DNA of 16,954 bases from Bacteroidota bacterium (GTDB lineage Bacteria > Bacteroidota > Bacteroidia > Chitinophagales > Chitinophagaceae): the NCBI GenBank assembly GCA_023433265.1, contig JAEZDR010000181.1, positions 1 to 16,954 of the forward strand. Direction: 5' to 3'. Positions within the stretch are counted from its first letter, which is position 1; the number at the start of each line of letters is the position of its first letter. The position numbers and the translations under genes are program-made. Positions 1 to 6,679 of the stretch are shown piece by piece. The notes below the pieces were generated by a model, which saw only the letters and a list, made by a program, of their open reading frames with translations, ran no database searches and was not told where the DNA came from.

Positions 1-797
1 CCCCAGGCAGGGTTGTAATAATTAGTTCCTGCCAGTTTATTTGCTTCTACAACACTAGCTGTCTGGCGGCCATTTTCAGTAGGCGCTGCAAAAACCACAA
101 GCGATAACATATGATTTTGGTTGAAGCGCTTGTCTACCGCAGCGAAATAGCTCCAACTGTCATAATAAGTTCCGGGAACGTAACCTTCAGAAGCCCAACG
201 TCTGCTGGCTGCTACTGCGAATGCCCAACCTTTTTTACTAATTCCAGTTCCGTGGAAGAAGTTGATACGGTGGGTGTAGTTACGGTTAGAAATAGCGTAA
301 CCAACACTTGTTTGCTTGCGCTGTTTGCTCGCACGGGAGTCGATATTAGTGGAGCTTCCGATATCACCGTAGCCAAAAGTGCTTGGTCTCAGGCCGATGG
401 TAAGATCGCGGTTGCGCATTACATCGTTGAGGCCTCCCCATAGACCGAAAGGAGTAAAACCGTTGTCGAGGTTTTCCATCGGGATGCCGTTCATGTACAA
501 ATTATTTAATTCATTGTCGTAACCCCTAACCCTAAACCTTACGCTGCTCCAGTTGAAAGAGGCATTGTTGAAAAAAGGATCCCGACCAGCAGTCAGAACA
601 GAGGAAACGTTTTGGGTGCTTCCATCGCTTAAATCTTCTTCGTCGAGAGAAATGGTTGGAATGTTATCGAGTACCTGATCCTTTAATTCCTCCATCAACG
701 TATCACGCCGGGGCAGTGTATCGGACGGAGCTTTTTGTTGTGCAACTGCTACACTAAAGGGAAATGTAAGCAGGACAAGCCATCGCAATTTTCGCAT
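1..797 (-). CDS. TonB-dependent receptor, N-terminal part (cut by window start)
   Basis: Reading the minus strand from an ATG at 797 gives about 265 residues open to the window edge, so the C-terminal beta-barrel lies outside. Residues 1-19 form a signal peptide ending AVAQ. A plug-like region starts near residue 35, with DNIPTISLDEED, then VRFRVRGYDNELNNLYMNG, GIPMENLDNG and WGGLNDVMRNRD, followed by early barrel strands with many aromatic residues. This plug pattern (an R-x-RGYD stretch, a short loop with YMNGIPMEN, then the GGLNDV strand) is typical of Bacteroidota TonB-dependent outer membrane receptors, which import ligands using ExbBD/TonB energy. There is no obvious carboxypeptidase-regulatory-like domain between signal peptide and plug, unlike SusC-type receptors. 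The ligand cannot be told. The gene is divergent from the secreted EEP protein at 935, across 137 bases that carry promoter-like boxes for both. Confidence 0.88.
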   Translation of the reverse strand, partial: MRKLRWLVLLTFPFSVAVAQQKAPSDTLPRRDTLMEELKDQVLDNIPTISLDEEDLSDGSTQNVSSVLTAGRDPFFNNASFNWSSVRFRVRGYDNELNNLYMNGIPMENLDNGFTPFGLWGGLNDVMRNRDLTIGLRPSTFGYGDIGSSTNIDSRASKQRKQTSVGYAISNRNYTHRINFFHGTGISKKGWAFAVAASRRWASEGYVPGTYYDSWSYFAAVDKRFNQNHMLSLVVFAAPTENGRQTASVVEANKLAGTNYYNPAW

Positions 798-817
798 AAT
801 TTAAAATATACAGGGTG

Positions 818-825
818 CAAATGTA
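818..825 (-). promoter_or_regulatory. Bacteroidota-type -7 box for the TonB-dependent receptor
   Basis: The minus strand reads TACATTTG here, an exact match to the Bacteroidota housekeeping -7 consensus TAnnTTTG, 20 bases before the receptor ATG at 797. No good TTG -33 element sits at the usual distance, so the call rests on the -7 box and its position. Confidence 0.5.
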
Positions 826-910
826 TTAAGGGAATACTAAAACCTGTGGTAAATACCAGACATACAGGAAAATTTAAGATAGCGGCAACGATAAGACCAA
901 CAGCAGTTAC

Positions 911-918
911 TAAGTTTG
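911..918 (+). promoter_or_regulatory. Bacteroidota-type -7 box for the EEP gene
   Basis: TAAGTTTG matches TAnnTTTG and ends 16 bases before the ATG at 935. A TTG -33 element is not evident. With the minus-strand box at 818-825 it makes the 137-base gap a likely divergent promoter region. Confidence 0.42.
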
Positions 919-934
919 TAACACAATTCCACAT

Positions 935-1978
935 ATGAAAAAGGTGCTTATCGCGCTGTTAATTGCAGTTTCTGCATATTCTGCCTCTGCCCAAAAACAA
1001 AACTTTCAGGTTTCTGTTATTTCGTTCTATAACCTTGAAAACCTCTATGATACGATAGATGATTTTAATGTGAGCGATGAGGAATTCACCCCTGCAGGAG
1101 AGAAAAATTATAATACGAGAATATATTTTGACAAGCTAGATAAACTTGCCGAAGTAATATCGCAGATTGGTGATGAGGTAACAGGAAAGCATGGTCCATC
1201 CATACTGGGTGTAGCTGAGATAGAAAACAAGAATGTATTAAAAGACCTGGCAGCCCATAAACTGATAGCCCACAGGAATTATAAGTTTGTACACTATGAT
1301 TCGCCCGATGGCAGAGGCGTGGATGTCGCAATGTTCTACAATCCGAAGGACTTTGTGGTAGAAGACAGCAGGCCTCTGTATGTACAACTACCAGGCGGAT
1401 CGAAGGACGCATACTACACCCGTGATATACTTTGGGTAACCGGTAAATTGCACGGCGAGACCATACATATATATGTTAATCACTGGCCGAGCCGCAGAGG
1501 GGGTGAAGAGAGAAGTGCACCAGCCCGGGCGGCGGCTGCGATGATTGCTAAAAACCATCTTGACTCGATACAAGCAAAAGATGGCCCTGTAAAAGCCGTT
1601 ATTATGGGCGACCTGAATGACGATCCGGTAAGCCCTAGCCTAACCCATGTATTAAAGACTAAGGCGGTAAAAGAAGAAGTGAAGCCTGGCGAACTATTCA
1701 ACCCGTGGGTGGATATGTACAAAAAAGGTTATGGCACCCTGGCCTATGCTGATGCATGGAATTTGTTTGACCAGATCGTAATTAGTTCACCCTGGCTGGA
1801 CAGAAAGCAGGATGGTTTTTTCTTTTACCAGGCCAAGGTGTTTAATAAGCCCTTCCTCGTAGAAAACCAAGGAAGATACAAAAACCATCCTATGAGAACG
1901 TGGGACGGGAATGTTTATCGCGGAGGTTATAGCGATCACTTTCCTACTTATATCGTATTGGCAAAGAGGCCACAGTAA
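935..1978 (+). CDS. Secreted endonuclease/exonuclease/phosphatase (EEP) family protein
   Basis: The product has 347 residues. A signal peptide (1-19, ending SASA before Q20) predicts export to the periplasm or outer surface. The EEP (DNase I-like) metal and phosphate site is spread as expected: FYNLENLYD at 31-39 (Asn33), AEIEN at 94-98 (likely Mg-binding Glu95), GRGVDVAMFY at 126-135, NHWPSR at 182-187 (His183), GDLNDDP at 225-231 (Asp226, Asn228) and SDHFP at 333-337 (Asp334-His335). All catalytic positions I can check are present, so it should be an active metal-dependent phosphodiesterase or phosphatase. Members act on nucleic acids, inositol phosphates or phospholipids, and the substrate cannot be read from the sequence. 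Divergence from a TonB-dependent receptor suggests a joint role in taking up a phosphorylated or nucleic-acid-derived nutrient (inference). The gene ends in a strong terminator. Confidence 0.9.
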   Translation: MKKVLIALLIAVSAYSASAQKQNFQVSVISFYNLENLYDTIDDFNVSDEEFTPAGEKNYNTRIYFDKLDKLAEVISQIGDEVTGKHGPSILGVAEIENKNVLKDLAAHKLIAHRNYKFVHYDSPDGRGVDVAMFYNPKDFVVEDSRPLYVQLPGGSKDAYYTRDILWVTGKLHGETIHIYVNHWPSRRGGEERSAPARAAAAMIAKNHLDSIQAKDGPVKAVIMGDLNDDPVSPSLTHVLKTKAVKEEVKPGELFNPWVDMYKKGYGTLAYADAWNLFDQIVISSPWLDRKQDGFFFYQAKVFNKPFLVENQGRYKNHPMRTWDGNVYRGGYSDHFPTYIVLAKRPQ

Positions 1979-1996
1979 ATATGTATCTAACAATGG

Positions 1997-2027
1997 AAAG
2001 GTGGCCCTGATATGGGTCACCTTTTTT
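1997..2027 (+). terminator. Rho-independent terminator of the EEP gene
   Basis: An 11-bp stem (AAAGGTGGCCC at 1997-2007 with GGGTCACCTTT at 2014-2024, one G-T wobble) and a 6-base loop TGATAT are followed by a T run. It begins 19 bases after the EEP stop codon. Confidence 0.9.
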
Positions 2028-2174
2028 GTTGATACCGAACAACCTATTTTTAACGTATTCCCAAAAAGAGCAAACATTAACAAAACAATTCACACGTGTT
2101 GATAAAGATCAGGGGCTCCAAGACGTCCTATATATAACTTGCTAATGCATTAAGAAAAAAGAAAAACGATATAT

Positions 2175-2378
2175 ATGACTTCTCCGACTTATTCGCTACA
2201 AGAAATAGAAAGGATGATCGATCATCTCGGTGAGTTCGAATTATCGATCCTTTTTCAATTGATTGAAGAAGAAAAGGAAATGTATTCAGCAGGCGATGTG
2301 GAGGGTATTTATTGCTTCCTGCTTTCGAGACTTGAAGAATTGAAAGTAGCACACCTGGTAAAGCACAGCAGATACTAG
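2175..2378 (+). CDS. Small acidic hypothetical protein (67 aa)
   Basis: I do not recognise this protein. It has 67 residues, no signal peptide or membrane segment, and a composition rich in Glu, Leu and Ile that fits two or three amphipathic helices (for example SLQEIERMIDHLGEFE and the later FLLSRLEELKVAHLV). The start ATG follows an A-rich AAGAAAAACGATATAT leader, a usual pattern for Bacteroidota genes without a Shine-Dalgarno site. The EEP terminator upstream means it needs its own promoter, and I see only weak AT-rich candidates around 2130-2145. Its stop codon overlaps the stop of the converging rluE-like gene. The helical, low-complexity-free protein supports a real gene, but the short length leaves doubt. 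A longer antisense frame over it (2128-2421) reads as poor protein. Confidence 0.55.
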   Translation: MTSPTYSLQEIERMIDHLGEFELSILFQLIEEEKEMYSAGDVEGIYCFLLSRLEELKVAHLVKHSRY

Positions 2379-2974
2379 CACTTGTTTTTGAAGTTAAATA
2401 AAGCCGTGTACAATTGTTCATAGCTTAAACTCCTGATCTCTCCGGGCAGCATCCCTTCAAGGCTCAAATTTTGAATGCGCGTTCGTATCAATCTTAAAGT
2501 TGGGTAACCTACCGCAGCGGTCATTTTTCTAACCTGCCTGTTTTTGCCTTCCGACAAAATGATTTTGATCCATGGTGCCGGTATAGATTTCCTAAACCGG
2601 ATTGGTGGCGTACGCAATGGCACGTTGGGTTCGTGTTGAAAAAGCGATGCAACAGCCGGTTGCGTTTTATGAATTTTGCCGTCGACATTAATTGTAACAC
2701 CCCGTGAAAGTTGATTGATAGCTTCTTCAGTAATTGCTCCATCCACCTGCACCCAATACTCACGTTGATGCCTGAATGCAGGATTGAGCAAACGATGATT
2801 GATCTGTTTGTTATTTGTAAGGATAAGTAACCCTTCGCTATCGTAATCTAACCTACCGACAGGATAAACATCTTTTGGTACAGTAAAAAAATCAGCGAGA
2901 GTTTTCTTTTCTTCAACAGGTGAAAACTGGCTCATGACCATGTAAGGTTTGTATATGATGAAGTAAGAATTCAT
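2375..2974 (-). CDS. rluE: 23S rRNA pseudouridine synthase, RluE/RsuA type
   Basis: The 199-residue protein belongs to the RsuA/RluB/E/F family of pseudouridine synthases, which isomerise a single uridine in ribosomal RNA. It has the catalytic motif GRLDYDSEGLLILTNN at 40-55 with the expected catalytic Asp43, and the family's C-terminal motif EGKNRQVRKM at 142-151, followed by GYPTLRLIRTRI. It starts directly in the catalytic domain at MNSYFIIYKPYMV and has no N-terminal S4 RNA-binding domain, which is the architecture of RluE (U2457 in E. coli). Symbol by family likeness only; the target base is not proven. The TAG stop shares a CTAG with the stop of the 67-aa gene on the other strand. A terminator-like hairpin lies just 6 bases before the start codon. 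Confidence 0.88.
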   Translation of the reverse strand: MNSYFIIYKPYMVMSQFSPVEEKKTLADFFTVPKDVYPVGRLDYDSEGLLILTNNKQINHRLLNPAFRHQREYWVQVDGAITEEAINQLSRGVTINVDGKIHKTQPAVASLFQHEPNVPLRTPPIRFRKSIPAPWIKIILSEGKNRQVRKMTAAVGYPTLRLIRTRIQNLSLEGMLPGEIRSLSYEQLYTALFNFKNKC

Positions 2975-2980
2975 AGAAAT

Positions 2981-3002
2981 AAAAAATCCCGCGGAAGCGG
3001 GA
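2981..3002 (-). terminator. Minus-strand terminator-like hairpin in front of the rluE-like gene
   Basis: On the minus strand a 6-bp GC-rich stem (TCCCGC / GCGGGA, 4-base loop) is followed by six T residues and then, 6 bases later, by the ATG at 2974. The + strand side lacks a clean T run. It is therefore oriented either to end a short upstream minus-strand transcript or to attenuate transcription into rluE. No confident gene ends at it. Confidence 0.65.
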
Positions 3003-3193
3003 CTTTGTTATATGGATGGGTTAGTAAGTACAGGAAATATTAATTTCCTATCACAATATTATAAAGCATTTCGATTAGAGCAAAAAAAATCATGAAGAAT
3101 TTTATTAACAATTTTTCGGGGGCATGTGAATTGCTGCAATCGGCAGTTCGCTTACAAGCTCGTTGAAGCGGAAGAATTAACTGAAGTGGTGGC
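3003..3193. other. Intergenic stretch with possible small RNA or leader; no confident gene
   Basis: The region between the rluE-like start and lpxD holds no confident gene, but it is not featureless. On the minus strand, TTG (3109-3111), a 20-base spacer and TTTTTTTG (3081-3088) come within one base of the Bacteroidota promoter consensus. A transcript from about 3074 would contain a hairpin with 6-bp stem (3033-3048) and end at the terminator at 2981-3002, giving roughly a 90-base RNA. Also on that strand a 17-codon frame (3093 to 3040) begins MIFFALIEML; it would start upstream of that predicted transcript start, so the two readings compete. A further 9-bp stem with 4-base loop lies at 3128-3149. 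Confidence 0.35.
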
Positions 3194-3224
3194 GTGCTTT
3201 ACCTCTTTTACAATGTTACATTTG
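3194..3224 (+). promoter_or_regulatory. Bacteroidota-type promoter of the lpxD-like gene
   Basis: GTG (3194-3196, one mismatch to TTG), a 20-base spacer and TACATTTG (3217-3224, exact TAnnTTTG) form a -33/-7 pair. Transcription would start near 3231. This places the GTG at 3194 and the ATG at 3227 outside the message and favours the ATG at 3242. The 12-base string TGTTACATTTGC recurs before the deacetylase gene at 15185. Confidence 0.6.
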
Positions 3225-3241
3225 CAATGAAAATAAAAGAA

Positions 3242-4192
3242 ATGAAATTCCCTTCGCCAGTTGATATAACATGGATTGCAAAATTGGTAAACGCTGAAGT
3301 GCTTGGTAACACAGGGTTACAGGCGACAGGCATAAACGAGATACACCAGGTGGAAGCGGGTGATCTTGTGTTTGTTGATCATCCCAAATATTATGACAAG
3401 TGCATCAACAGCGCTGCTTCCCACATCATCATCAATACAAAATCAGTAGCGGTTCCTGAGGGAAAAACTTTTTTAGTGGTGGAAGAACCTTTTGAAGCAT
3501 ACTTAAAAATTGTGAACCACTTCAGGCCATTTGTTGCAGCAAAACAGCCGTTGAGTGCAACCGCGATAATTGATGAGAGCGCTATCATCATGCCCAATGT
3601 TTTCATTGGGCAGCATGTGAAGATTGGAAAGAACTGCATCATTCATCCGAATATAGCGTTACTTGATTACACGGAAATAGGTAACAACGTAATTATACAA
3701 GCGGGATCGGTTATAGGCAGTGACGCATTTTATTATAACACAAAAAAAGATCGTAATGTTTGGTATCGCAAGATGCTTAGTTGTGGCGGAGTGATTATTG
3801 AAGACGATGTAGAAATTGGTGCAGGCTGCACAATTGACCGGGGTGTTACTGCCTTTACGAGAATTGGCCGTGGAACTAAGATGGACAACATGGTTCACAT
3901 AGGCCATGATACGCAGGTTGGCAAGAACTGTTTGTTCGCCGCGCAAGTAGGCATTGCGGGGGCCACTACTATTGAAGATGGTGTGGTGCTTTGGGGTCAG
4001 GTTGGAGTAAGTAAGACGCTGACGATTGGAGAAAACGCGGTGGTGCTTGCGCAAAGTGGTGTACCTTCTTCACTGAATGGAGGCAAGACCTACTTTGGAT
4101 ATCCTGCGGAGGAAGCATCCTATAAACGAAGAGAATTGGGTTGGATTAAGAGAATACCAGAGTTGTGGAAAAAGGTGATGGATGGAGCTTAA
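3242..4192 (+). CDS. lpxD: LpxD-type UDP-3-O-acylglucosamine N-acyltransferase, stand-alone copy
   Basis: The 316-residue protein has the two-part LpxD layout. The N-terminal nucleotide-sugar-binding domain covers about residues 1-95 (MKFPSPVDITWIAKLVNAE, then GINEIHQVEAGDLVFVDHP). A left-handed beta-helix of hexapeptide repeats follows from about 105 to 290. HIGHD at 219-223 matches the catalytic-histidine motif of LpxD (His222), followed by AAQVGIAGATTIEDGVVLWG. LpxD adds the second 3-hydroxyacyl chain during lipid A synthesis in the cytoplasm. The gene stands alone, not beside lpxA, fabZ, lpxB or lpxC, so it may be a second, specialised LpxD paralogue or an O-antigen/lipid-modifying acyltransferase (inference). 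The open frame extends to a GTG at 3194, but the promoter position and the N-terminal family pattern favour 3242; 3227 is the alternative. It converges on the epimerase gene with only 7 bases between. Confidence 0.85.
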   Translation: MKFPSPVDITWIAKLVNAEVLGNTGLQATGINEIHQVEAGDLVFVDHPKYYDKCINSAASHIIINTKSVAVPEGKTFLVVEEPFEAYLKIVNHFRPFVAAKQPLSATAIIDESAIIMPNVFIGQHVKIGKNCIIHPNIALLDYTEIGNNVIIQAGSVIGSDAFYYNTKKDRNVWYRKMLSCGGVIIEDDVEIGAGCTIDRGVTAFTRIGRGTKMDNMVHIGHDTQVGKNCLFAAQVGIAGATTIEDGVVLWGQVGVSKTLTIGENAVVLAQSGVPSSLNGGKTYFGYPAEEASYKRRELGWIKRIPELWKKVMDGA

Positions 4193-4199
4193 ATCTTAC

Positions 4200-5186
4200 C
4201 TACCTGTCGGGAAGTTTGTAGCGATGTTTGAGTTGGACGCAAATTGTCTCGATGGCTGCTTTAATCGGAGTGTATTTGAACGCAGGGAACTGCCTGAGAA
4301 GTTTTGAATTATCGAAGTACACTTTTGCCTGGGCGGTAGCTGCAGTTTCTTTAGTGAGCATAGGCGTCTCACCCGAGAAAATGCTTTTAAATGCCTCAAG
4401 CCTCCAAACTATTGATGCGGCAAGGGGCGAAACTCTTTTATAAGCGGCTCTCGTTTTAAAACAGGTGGCTGCTGCGCGGAACACCTCTTTGAAAGGCAGG
4501 TTTTCTCCGTTAAGCAAAAAGCGCTGATCGTTTATTTTGTTCTCCATCAGCATTATCATTGCGGAGACTACATCCTCAACATATACAAAGCCACTAACGC
4601 CCTCTGTGTAATATTTAAACCCGCTATAAGCTGATTTAAACAACTCAGAAGATCCCTTATTCCAATCGCCGGCACCTAGTATTATTGTCGGGTTTACGAT
4701 GACCGTTTTTAAACCTTCTGCCGCGCCGCGCCACACTTCCATTTCTGAAAGAAACTTTGTTTTACCATATTCACTGCCCCCGGTTTGTTCGCTCCACTTA
4801 CTGGTTTCATCTATCATTTCGCCCGGGCGCATTCTACCCAAGGCAGCAACAGAACTAACAAGCAACATTTGTTCTACGCCTGCGAGCAGACATGCGTTTA
4901 CAACATTCTTTGTACCCTCTATATTAGTTGTATTCAACACATCTTTCATACCGGGGCTAAACGAAACGATGGCTGCGCAGTGGTAAACCTGTTGTACCTC
5001 TTGCATTGCCTTACTGAGACTGACTACATCAAGTACATCGCCCCTCACCCACTCTACCTGCGTTGCAAACTCCACAGGAGGTATAGCATTCCTGTAAAGT
5101 GCTTTTACTTTCTCGCCTTTTGCAACCAACCGGCGAATGAGGTGAGAGCCAACTAAACCAGTTCCGCCTGTAACAAGAATTGCCAT
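4200..5186 (-). CDS. NAD(P)-dependent epimerase/dehydratase (extended SDR)
   Basis: The 328-residue protein begins with the extended-SDR dinucleotide motif TGGTGLVG (6-13) inside MAILVTGG. It then shows the YHCAAIVSF strand (68-76), SSVAALGR (111-118) with the catalytic serine/threonine region, and the catalytic pair Tyr140-x-x-x-Lys144 in YGKTK. The later part (VNPTIILGAGDW, then GFVYVEDVVSAMI) fits the dihydroflavonol-4-reductase / 3-beta-hydroxysteroid dehydrogenase-like branch, so it probably oxidises or reduces a hydroxyl/carbonyl on a sugar nucleotide, lipid or polyketide-like compound. The substrate is not predictable. The frame stays open upstream to 5258 into the 3' end of the neighbour, but the family N-terminus and the 19-base gap after the dehydrogenase stop support the ATG at 5186. 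It is cotranscribed with the gene at 5206-6042. Confidence 0.88.
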   Translation of the reverse strand: MAILVTGGTGLVGSHLIRRLVAKGEKVKALYRNAIPPVEFATQVEWVRGDVLDVVSLSKAMQEVQQVYHCAAIVSFSPGMKDVLNTTNIEGTKNVVNACLLAGVEQMLLVSSVAALGRMRPGEMIDETSKWSEQTGGSEYGKTKFLSEMEVWRGAAEGLKTVIVNPTIILGAGDWNKGSSELFKSAYSGFKYYTEGVSGFVYVEDVVSAMIMLMENKINDQRFLLNGENLPFKEVFRAAATCFKTRAAYKRVSPLAASIVWRLEAFKSIFSGETPMLTKETAATAQAKVYFDNSKLLRQFPAFKYTPIKAAIETICVQLKHRYKLPDR

Positions 5187-5205
5187 GTAGTTATGATGTA
5201 CAGTA

Positions 5206-6042
5206 TTAGTAATTATAAAACCCTTTCCCTGATTTACGACCGAATTGTCCCGCATCAACTTTGGCTTTTTGCAAAGGAGAAGGCGTTAGTCGCAGTGGTT
5301 GACCAAGCGCCTGCCAGACAATATTGCTAACTGAGTAATTCACGTCCATTCCAATCAGGTCCATGAGTTTAAACGGCCCCATTTTGAACCCGCTGTTTTC
5401 CATCACTGCATCCACCGTTTCCGGGGTGGCAATACCCAACTCAACCAACTTCATTGCTTCGAGGTAGAAATGCCTTGCAACACGGTTAACAATAAAACCC
5501 GGTGCATCTGAACAAATGACAGGAGTTTTGCCCATGGCTTTTGCCACCTCAGTTACCCGCTTAACAACGGCTTCGTTTGTTAAACCGGTCTTTATCACTT
5601 CAACCAACTTCATTACCGGCGCGGGATTGAAGAAGTGCATGCCTACTACGCGTGCCGGGTTATATACAGCCGAAGCAATATCCAGCACCGAGATAGATGA
5701 AGTGTTGGTAGCAAAAATTGTTTCTTTGGTATTGAACTCCGCCAATTGGTTAAACAACTCCACTTTTTGATCCTTTACCTCAACGATTGCTTCGATAATT
5801 AGATCGGCTTTACATTCACTAATTGAACTGGTAAACATTATCCTTCCCAGAATTCCTCCTGCATCGTCTTGTGACAATTTGCCTTTTGATGCCAGCATAC
5901 CCAATGACTTTTCAATTGCCGATTTGCTTTTTTGAAGCATTTGGTCATTAACATCAAACTGGATCGTAGCATATCCTGCCTGAGCAGCAAGTTGAGCTAT
6001 ACCGCTACCCATGGTGCCGGCACCGCATACACAAATCGTCAT
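5206..6042 (-). CDS. 3-hydroxybutyryl-CoA dehydrogenase family protein
   Basis: The 278-residue length is usual for the single-function 3-hydroxyacyl-CoA dehydrogenases (Hbd/PaaH, about 280). The N-terminal Rossmann fold has GAGTMGSG at 7-14 and the acidic strand end FDVND near 34-38 that selects NAD. NTSSIS lies near 114-119. Around residue 135 comes GMHFFNPAPVMKLVEVI, with the catalytic histidine and the following glutamate. The C-terminal helical domain carries PGFIVNRV and GPFKLMDLIGMD, and the protein ends in GRKSGKGFYNY. The reaction is NAD(P)-linked interconversion of 3-hydroxyacyl-CoA and acetoacyl-CoA, used in short-chain fatty acid, phenylacetate or amino acid breakdown, or in the butyrate/PHB routes. 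It is the first gene of a unit with the SDR epimerase 19 bases downstream. A near-consensus -7 element (TACTTTCT) lies in the minus-strand leader. Confidence 0.92.
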   Translation of the reverse strand: MTICVCGAGTMGSGIAQLAAQAGYATIQFDVNDQMLQKSKSAIEKSLGMLASKGKLSQDDAGGILGRIMFTSSISECKADLIIEAIVEVKDQKVELFNQLAEFNTKETIFATNTSSISVLDIASAVYNPARVVGMHFFNPAPVMKLVEVIKTGLTNEAVVKRVTEVAKAMGKTPVICSDAPGFIVNRVARHFYLEAMKLVELGIATPETVDAVMENSGFKMGPFKLMDLIGMDVNYSVSNIVWQALGQPLRLTPSPLQKAKVDAGQFGRKSGKGFYNY

Positions 6043-6234
6043 GAAGAAACTTTATTTAGTGGGAACAAAGAAAGTAAAATAACCTAAGACCGGCAGAGGC
6101 AATCAAAATGCGCGATTCCCAGTTGGTGGCTGCCTAGTTAAAAAAGAGACTTCGCTTAAAAAAATATGGCCTGCCCTAAACAGAGCTGGCCGTTGCTAAC
6201 CTATGAAAAACACCTATTTTATAACCAGCCTGGG

Positions 6235-6666
6235 CTAGTTGTTATTTCTATTTCTTCCGGGTTCCCTGCCACCCGGGCCGGGCCCCATGCCCCTACGCTC
6301 CTGGAGTTCCCTGCGAAGAATGTCGCGGAAGTTCCGCTCAAGCGTATAAATCCTATTTACCCTTTCTTCAGAACCCAAAACTTTCTGGAAGTCTGACTTA
6401 TACTTTTTTCGCACGCTCAGCGCTTTTTCTTCAAAAGCAAGCTCGTCACTTTGGTTATCAGTCCGTGCTTTTTTTAACTCTTCGAAATACGTGTTGTAAA
6501 GAGGCCAGAACTTTTGCGCTTCTTCGCTTGTAAGGTTGAGTTCTTTAGTAAAGTAGGCGATCTTAACTGCCTCTACTCTTTCGCCCATTCTACCTCCGCC
6601 TGGTTGCGCCGCACAAAAATAACCGGAGAGGAAGACAAACGATAATGTTATGATAAGATTTTTCAT
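6235..6666 (-). CDS. Periplasmic Spy/CpxP-like protein
   Basis: This small exported protein of 143 residues has a signal peptide (1-20, ending CAAQ). The mature part is almost all helical, with the LTSEEAQKFWPLYNTY stretch (45-60) that marks Bacteroidota relatives of the Spy/CpxP LTxxQ family, followed by long charged helices to about 125. The tail (126-143) is Gly/Pro/Arg/Asn-rich and ends in three Asn. Spy and CpxP are periplasmic chaperones or stress sensors in Proteobacteria, and the same helical-hairpin role is inferred here. It is the last gene of the sigma/anti-sigma unit, 13 bases after the anti-sigma-like gene, which suggests it senses or buffers envelope damage under that sigma factor. 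The TAG stop falls inside a weak 7-bp hairpin without a T run. The next 192 bases up to 6042 hold no gene. Confidence 0.78.
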   Translation of the reverse strand: MKNLIITLSFVFLSGYFCAAQPGGGRMGERVEAVKIAYFTKELNLTSEEAQKFWPLYNTYFEELKKARTDNQSDELAFEEKALSVRKKYKSDFQKVLGSEERVNRIYTLERNFRDILRRELQERRGMGPGPGGREPGRNRNNN

Positions 6667-6679
6667 GATTTAAGTTTAT

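Noticed and set aside
111..443. + strand open frame of 110 codons
   Set aside because: It lies opposite the clear TonB-dependent receptor frame and has no family features.
2128..2421. Minus-strand frame of 97 codons over the 67-aa gene
   Set aside because: It overlaps the 3' end of rluE and has an FFFFFLN-type low-quality stretch. The + strand 67-aa protein is the better candidate.
6225..6250. Hairpin at the stop of the Spy-like gene
   Set aside because: The stem is 7 bp with wobble, overlaps the stop codon and has no T run, so it is not called as a terminator.
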